Positions 14,853 to 18,221 of a DNA stretch of 18,221 bases are shown here, one piece after another. Every line of letters starts with the position of its first letter. Positions within the stretch are counted from its first letter, which is position 1. The position numbers and the translations under genes were made by a program. The notes below the pieces were generated by a model. The model had not been told where the DNA came from and searched no databases. It saw nothing but the letters and a program-made list of their open reading frames with translations. Origin of the DNA: Nanobdellota archaeon (lineage in GTDB: Archaea > Nanobdellota > Nanobdellia > Pacearchaeales > GW2011-AR1); assembly GCA_022563455.1 (NCBI GenBank), contig JADFNI010000020.1, positions 1-18,221 on the forward strand. Direction: 5' to 3'.

Positions 14853-15333
14853 CTGACTGCCTCCCAACAAAACCAGTTCCATTTACTTCTCCTTCAATTA
14901 AAAGTTTAACAGTTTCAACCAAACTCGTTCCATTATAAACTTCAACATCAAGTACAACATTCCCAACATTAACAACGCTAAATTCATTAGAGGAATTTTC
15001 CCTAAGTCTAAGTTCTAAATTAACAACCGACTTAATAGTCAATGTCCTGATCTGGCTACTAGTAATCCCTACAGCCTTCCAGTAATATTTCCCAGGATCT
15101 AAATCAATCTTCAATCCATCCCTCATTAAATATTCTTGAGGACTACTAAATTCTATATTATCATCAATCAATAAAAATTCCGCTTTCTCAATTGAAAACA
15201 AAATCTCTGTCTCAGTTGTCTCAAGTTCATTCAATGGAGCAATGACAAGAGGTTGTACATAACCCCCAACAGCAAAAAGACTAAGAACAGTAATGACAAT
15301 TATTGCCGCATCAATCTTATAAATTTTATCCAA
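14845..15333 (-). CDS. PEGA-like single-pass membrane protein
   Basis: There is no suitable ATG. The TTG at 15333 is the likely start (162 aa): GAGGT lies about 9 bases upstream, and it overlaps the stop of the preceding gene (ATTGGATAA). Longer frames starting further up only shadow that gene. The N-terminus has a membrane segment (about residues 5-25) and the rest is extracellular. Residues about 65-95 carry IDLDPGKYYWKAVGITSSQI followed by RTLTIKS. This resembles the PEGA pattern, in which a beta-sandwich displays an L-x-PG-x-Y turn. The closing part, EFSVVNVGNVVLDVEVYNG, is also beta. Strict overlap with both neighbours argues for equal, coupled expression in the operon. The function is unknown; such domains are typical of surface-layer-associated proteins. 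Confidence 0.8.
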   Translation of the reverse strand: MDKIYKIDAAIIVITVLSLFAVGGYVQPLVIAPLNELETTETEILFSIEKAEFLLIDDNIEFSSPQEYLMRDGLKIDLDPGKYYWKAVGITSSQIRTLTIKSVVNLELRLRENSSNEFSVVNVGNVVLDVEVYNGTSLVETVKLLIEGEVNGTGFVGRQSDE

Positions 15334-16978
15334 TTTCCGCCAACCTCGATGTAAATATAATAGTAGAACTCTTAGCTCCAGGACCCTCATTACTAGGAAC
15401 CAAAATAGATATATCAATTTCTGCAGAATCACTACTATCCGTATAATTTAATTCACTAATAGCGACAACGTCTCCAGTAATTGGAACATTGAAAAATTGT
15501 ATAATTGAATTAATCCAATTAAAAGAGTTTGGTTCGCTTGATACATTATCTACCTTAAATTGAAAAGAACTACTATTTTCAGATTGCGTAGTCCAAAGAG
15601 CACTAGCATTAATACTTATATTAGTCATAACAGTCCCATCATTTCTAATTACAAATGGTGATGGATTCTCATTAGTAGTATCATTCGATCCACTAGGTGC
15701 AAGCAAGCCAAAGTTCATAGAATCTGTAACAAGAGTGATTGTCGTATCTGCAGTAATATTAACTATAAAGTCTTCACTCCATGCCCCAAATCCGACAGAA
15801 TCATTAGCCCTAACTCTCCAAGTATAATAATATCCATTATCATGCAAACACAAAAGATCAACCGTTGGAACAAAACTAGTCCCCGTTAACAGTTCAAGTA
15901 AAGAGTCCGAGCAAATTTGTGATCCACTAAATTTATAATCAGTTATATTAATCTGATAATGTGAAACGTCAGAATCAGCATCTACCACAGACCAATTGAA
16001 TTCAGGAGTCCTATTTATAGTAGAAGATACATTAGCAGGACTAAGTAATGTAATAACTGGAAGCTGATTAAGGACAGATAAACTACTAGAATTCGCATAA
16101 GGTGTAGTATCTTGCTCATCAGTAAATCTAGCTTCACAAGTCCAATTCTCATAACGAGTAGTATTTCCAGACTCAAGAATTGCCAAAAGATTAGTTCCGT
16201 TAGTTTGAGAACTATAGTTAACACTTAAATTAAACGAATCGTTCAAATACCAATTAACTGTAACATTCAAAGCATCCCCGTCAGGGTCATCAATCAAAAT
16301 ATCACAAATTAAATTCTCTGAAGAAATATTTGCTCCACTAGATGTATTCAAGAAAGGCTGAGGCGTATTTGGAATTGTATTAAACTCTTCACTAGAATAA
16401 GTAGTAAAATGTGTAACATTAAATTTGTAAACATTAGTTACATTATCCCAAGATATATCCATACAAAGGTTAGCTGGACAGTCAACAAAAGTCCCATTAT
16501 CAAAATAATCTACAATAGATTCAGCAACAACTGGAGTTATAAGATCATTAAGAGTAATATTTGCAGTCGTATTAAAACCAATATCTTTAGTTGAATTAAT
16601 AAACACATTATTATCTGTTATTTGAATAACCTCAGACAAGTTAGATCCAGATGCGACAAGAGAACTATTAATAAATTCAACGGCTCCATAAGAATTATTT
16701 ATAACAAGACTGTTTTCACTAAAGTCGTAATTATAAATGGTCGAATTATATAAAAGATAATCAAGGTTAGCCCCCGTAATATTAATTCTTGAAAAGTTTA
16801 TCTCTTCTGAATTATTTATGAAAATAGAAATATTAGAAAATCCAGTAATATTAATATCCTTAAAAGTAACATTGCTAGAAATATTAGAAGAATCAGCACC
16901 AAGATCTATAACATAATCTGAATTTGAATCTATAGTTATATTTTCAAATAGACTATCAGTCATACCTTGAATGAACAA
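15326..16978 (-). CDS. Beta-helix/cadherin-like surface protein, N-terminus missing
   Basis: The frame is taken from a TTG at 16978 (550 codons), but this is not a real start: the same frame continues upward with STINISLTNASKN, still in the style of the protein, and stays open to about 17076. The true N-terminus and signal peptide are therefore missing. Residues about 1-190 look like a parallel beta-helix (repeats of the type FENITI, FKDINITGF, NFSRINITGAN), as in NosD-like proteins. Then come sequon-rich cadherin/FnIII-like segments (TPEFNWSVVDADSD, YYTWRVRANDS). The last 140 residues (from NFGLLAPSG) form a domain shared with the 203-aa protein. There is no C-terminal membrane segment. It is the first visible gene of the five-gene operon. 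Confidence 0.75.
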   Translation of the reverse strand: MFIQGMTDSLFENITIDSNSDYVIDLGADSSNISSNVTFKDINITGFSNISIFINNSEEINFSRINITGANLDYLLYNSTIYNYDFSENSLVINNSYGAVEFINSSLVASGSNLSEVIQITDNNVFINSTKDIGFNTTANITLNDLITPVVAESIVDYFDNGTFVDCPANLCMDISWDNVTNVYKFNVTHFTTYSSEEFNTIPNTPQPFLNTSSGANISSENLICDILIDDPDGDALNVTVNWYLNDSFNLSVNYSSQTNGTNLLAILESGNTTRYENWTCEARFTDEQDTTPYANSSSLSVLNQLPVITLLSPANVSSTINRTPEFNWSVVDADSDVSHYQINITDYKFSGSQICSDSLLELLTGTSFVPTVDLLCLHDNGYYYTWRVRANDSVGFGAWSEDFIVNITADTTITLVTDSMNFGLLAPSGSNDTTNENPSPFVIRNDGTVMTNISINASALWTTQSENSSSFQFKVDNVSSEPNSFNWINSIIQFFNVPITGDVVAISELNYTDSSDSAEIDISILVPSNEGPGAKSSTIIFTSRLAEIG

Positions 16979-17030
16979 ATTTTTCGAGGCATTTGTTAAA
17001 CTAATATTAATAGTACTTTTTATATTTAAC

Positions 17031-17055
17031 CCTCGTAAATCGAGGTTTTTTTTTT
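17031..17055 (+). terminator. Hairpin plus T10, likely bacterial terminator
   Basis: CCTCG and CGAGG pair around a TAAAT loop and are followed directly by ten T residues on the plus strand. This is the form of an intrinsic terminator for a plus-strand gene lying to the left, but no such gene exists here: the left side is occupied by the minus-strand archaeal frame. The missing upstream gene supports an assembly join just left of this hairpin. Confidence 0.6.
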
Positions 17056-17076
17056 GCTTCCATAAAAGAATATCAG

Positions 17077-17721
17077 ATGATTACAAAAACATCTCAACAT
17101 ATAATAAATACTTTTGAAGAAGAGGATATACTCCCGCTTATTTGTGCCGCTGCTGCTCTAAGAGATGGAAAATATCTTAGAGCCTTAATTGAAAGAGCAA
17201 AATTGATTGGTGTAAAAGAAAAACCGTTGTATGAATCTCTGCTGCAGAATTATCTTTTTACAGGTTATCCATCCGCAATGATTTCATTAAAAATATTAAA
17301 AGAGTATTGCCCAAAATTCGAAAATTATTCATATGAAAGCTGGGATCTAAATAAATACAGACAAAGGGGTACAAAGAATTGCAAAAAGATTTACGGTAGA
17401 AAATTTGAAAATCTTATTTCGAATGTTAAAAGTTTTTCACCGGAATTATCCGACTGGCTGTTGCTTGAGGGTTATGGTAAGGTACTGGGCAGGAAGGGGC
17501 TTTCACTAAAGAAGAGGGAATTGAACAACGTTTCGGTACTAACAGTATTAACGTTTGAGGATCAGTTATTCTCACATATCAACGGGGCATTCAGAACAAA
17601 ATCAACAATTGATCAAATTAAAAAAGTAATTACTAATCTTAAAATATTTGGGAAAGCAGGCTTAAGCAGATTTGGGATGAGAGTGTTAAACAAGTATTTA
17701 AAACAGAAGGGAATAGGATAA
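17077..17721 (+). CDS. Carboxymuconolactone decarboxylase (CMD/AhpD-like) family protein
   Basis: This 214-aa protein appears to hold two CMD-like halves. Residues about 17-75 (LICAAAALRDGKYLRALIE, then LLQNYLFTGYPSAM) form one. Residues about 148-200 form the clearer one (NVSVLTVLTFEDQLFSHING, then AFRTKSTIDQIKKVI), which matches the family's helix with an HxxGA core. The AhpD-type CxxC redox pair is not visible, so peroxidase activity is not supported; many family members have unknown substrates. No good ribosome site precedes the ATG, which is common in Bacteroidota-type bacteria. It lacks the sequon-rich composition of the archaeal genes, and with the following outer-membrane protein it points to a bacterial source. 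Confidence 0.75.
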   Translation: MITKTSQHIINTFEEEDILPLICAAAALRDGKYLRALIERAKLIGVKEKPLYESLLQNYLFTGYPSAMISLKILKEYCPKFENYSYESWDLNKYRQRGTKNCKKIYGRKFENLISNVKSFSPELSDWLLLEGYGKVLGRKGLSLKKRELNNVSVLTVLTFEDQLFSHINGAFRTKSTIDQIKKVITNLKIFGKAGLSRFGMRVLNKYLKQKGIG

Positions 17722-17735
17722 TCCCGTTCCCTTCT
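17705..17735. terminator. Bidirectional hairpin between convergent genes
   Basis: AGAAGGGAA (17705-17713) pairs perfectly with TTCCCTTCT (17727-17735) across a 13-base loop that contains the stop codon of the CMD-like gene. It lies between convergent genes and could end transcription from both sides, although the flanking T/A runs are short. Confidence 0.65.
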
Positions 17736-17744
17736 TAAAACCTA

Positions 17745-18221
17745 TTATATGAAATTAAAAATTATAAAAAGATCCAATGTAAAAGCAGTAACAGTGTCTT
17801 CCCCATCTTCTTTCCCGGTTAAGTTAAACCAACCATAACCTGCAAAAACATCTAAATTTATAAAAGGAACTATAGTTACTTCAGTTCCAATTCCTAACTG
17901 TAAACCAAATCTTGAGAATCCACCACCAATCTTTGTTTCATTTCCATTAATTGTTTCAGTAAGATCTCCAAAATTATTAAAAGTAAGATCTAAGAATAAA
18001 TAAGGATCAAAGCCGGCAGGAATCGGAACAAAACTATATTGTAATCCTAAGCCCAATGATGAAATAGACTGTGAAAATTCAGTTATATCATCATTGCTGC
18101 TAAGATTATGATAGAGGAAAATTCCCCGGGGAGTAAATGGTATTAATGGTATATCAATTTTTGCAATTGCTCCAAAATTGTACTTGGAGGAAAACCCCAA
18201 TCCATTCTGCGAGATATCATT
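17745..18221 (-). CDS. Outer-membrane beta-barrel protein, C-terminal part
   Basis: The frame is open to the right edge (it reads NDISQNG before the internal TTG at 18200), so the N-terminus lies outside the window. About 158 residues are visible. They alternate in the manner of amphipathic strands with turns rich in G/N/D: GLGLQYSFVPIP, DPYLFLDLTFNNFG, FSRFGLQLGIGTEVTIVPFI, LDVFAGYGWFNL. The last strand, FTLDLFIIFNF, ends with an aromatic just before the final residue, like the C-terminal beta-signal used for outer-membrane insertion. That implies a diderm bacterium, not an archaeon. No specific family is recognised; it resembles small OmpA-like or OMP_b-brl barrels. Confidence 0.7.
   Translation of the reverse strand, partial: NDISQNGLGFSSKYNFGAIAKIDIPLIPFTPRGIFLYHNLSSNDDITEFSQSISSLGLGLQYSFVPIPAGFDPYLFLDLTFNNFGDLTETINGNETKIGGGFSRFGLQLGIGTEVTIVPFINLDVFAGYGWFNLTGKEDGEDTVTAFTLDLFIIFNFI

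Noticed and set aside
14882..15432. Longer N-terminal versions of the PEGA-like and NEW3-like genes
   Set aside because: The extra codons overlap the upstream genes and lack ribosome sites. The TTG at 15333 and the ATG at 14852 have good sites and place the membrane segment or signal peptide near the start.
17031..17076. Extension of the CMD-like gene upstream through the T10 run
   Set aside because: The plus frame is open there, but it would translate the terminator hairpin and a poly-phenylalanine run; the ATG at 17077 is the sensible start.

Overview
The window looks like two different organisms joined in one contig. About 1-17015 reads as an AT-rich archaeon, most likely a DPANN lineage of the Woesearchaeota/Pacearchaeota kind. 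The grounds are: secreted single-pass membrane proteins packed with N-x-S/T sequons; TATA-type boxes about 25 bases upstream of start codons (apparently leaderless genes); small AbrB-like and ribbon-helix-helix-like proteins; and large cadherin-like, FnIII-like, FG-GAP and LamG surface proteins. From about 17030 to the right end the content is bacterial: a carboxymuconolactone decarboxylase-like protein, a 9-bp-stem terminator and an outer-membrane beta-barrel protein, of the sort seen in Ignavibacteria/Bacteroidota. A chimeric assembly join near 17015-17076 is the simplest reading. The lineage calls are inferences from style and were not searched.

All archaeal genes are on the minus strand, so transcription runs from high to low coordinates. 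(1) 16978-12800 is a tight five-gene operon with overlapping or closely spaced genes: a beta-helix/cadherin-like surface protein that lacks its N-terminus, a PEGA-like membrane protein, a NEW3-like membrane protein, a 69-aa one-TM protein and a 203-aa anchored beta protein. (2) 12605-9957 is one 883-codon LamG/FnIII surface protein interrupted by a single in-frame TAA at 11277. (3) 9926-4701 encodes a 1741-aa membrane-anchored adhesin-like protein with two 7-blade calcium-type propellers made by an internal duplication of about 1758 bp. It overlaps a 49-aa ribbon-helix-helix-like gene (4716-4567). (4) 4506-1325 holds a second NEW3-like protein, paralogous to the one in region 1, followed by a 676-aa Cys-rich surface protein. 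(5) 1094-80 holds an AbrB-like regulator followed by a 283-aa cadherin-like secreted protein that looks cut short, then a hairpin at the left edge.

Taken together the archaeal part is a cell-envelope island. Two recurring elements suggest a common surface-assembly module. One is a NEW3-like membrane protein followed by an anchored protein with a TG-x(2)-VDSG motif. The other is a beta domain shared by the C-terminus of the first operon gene and the 203-aa protein.
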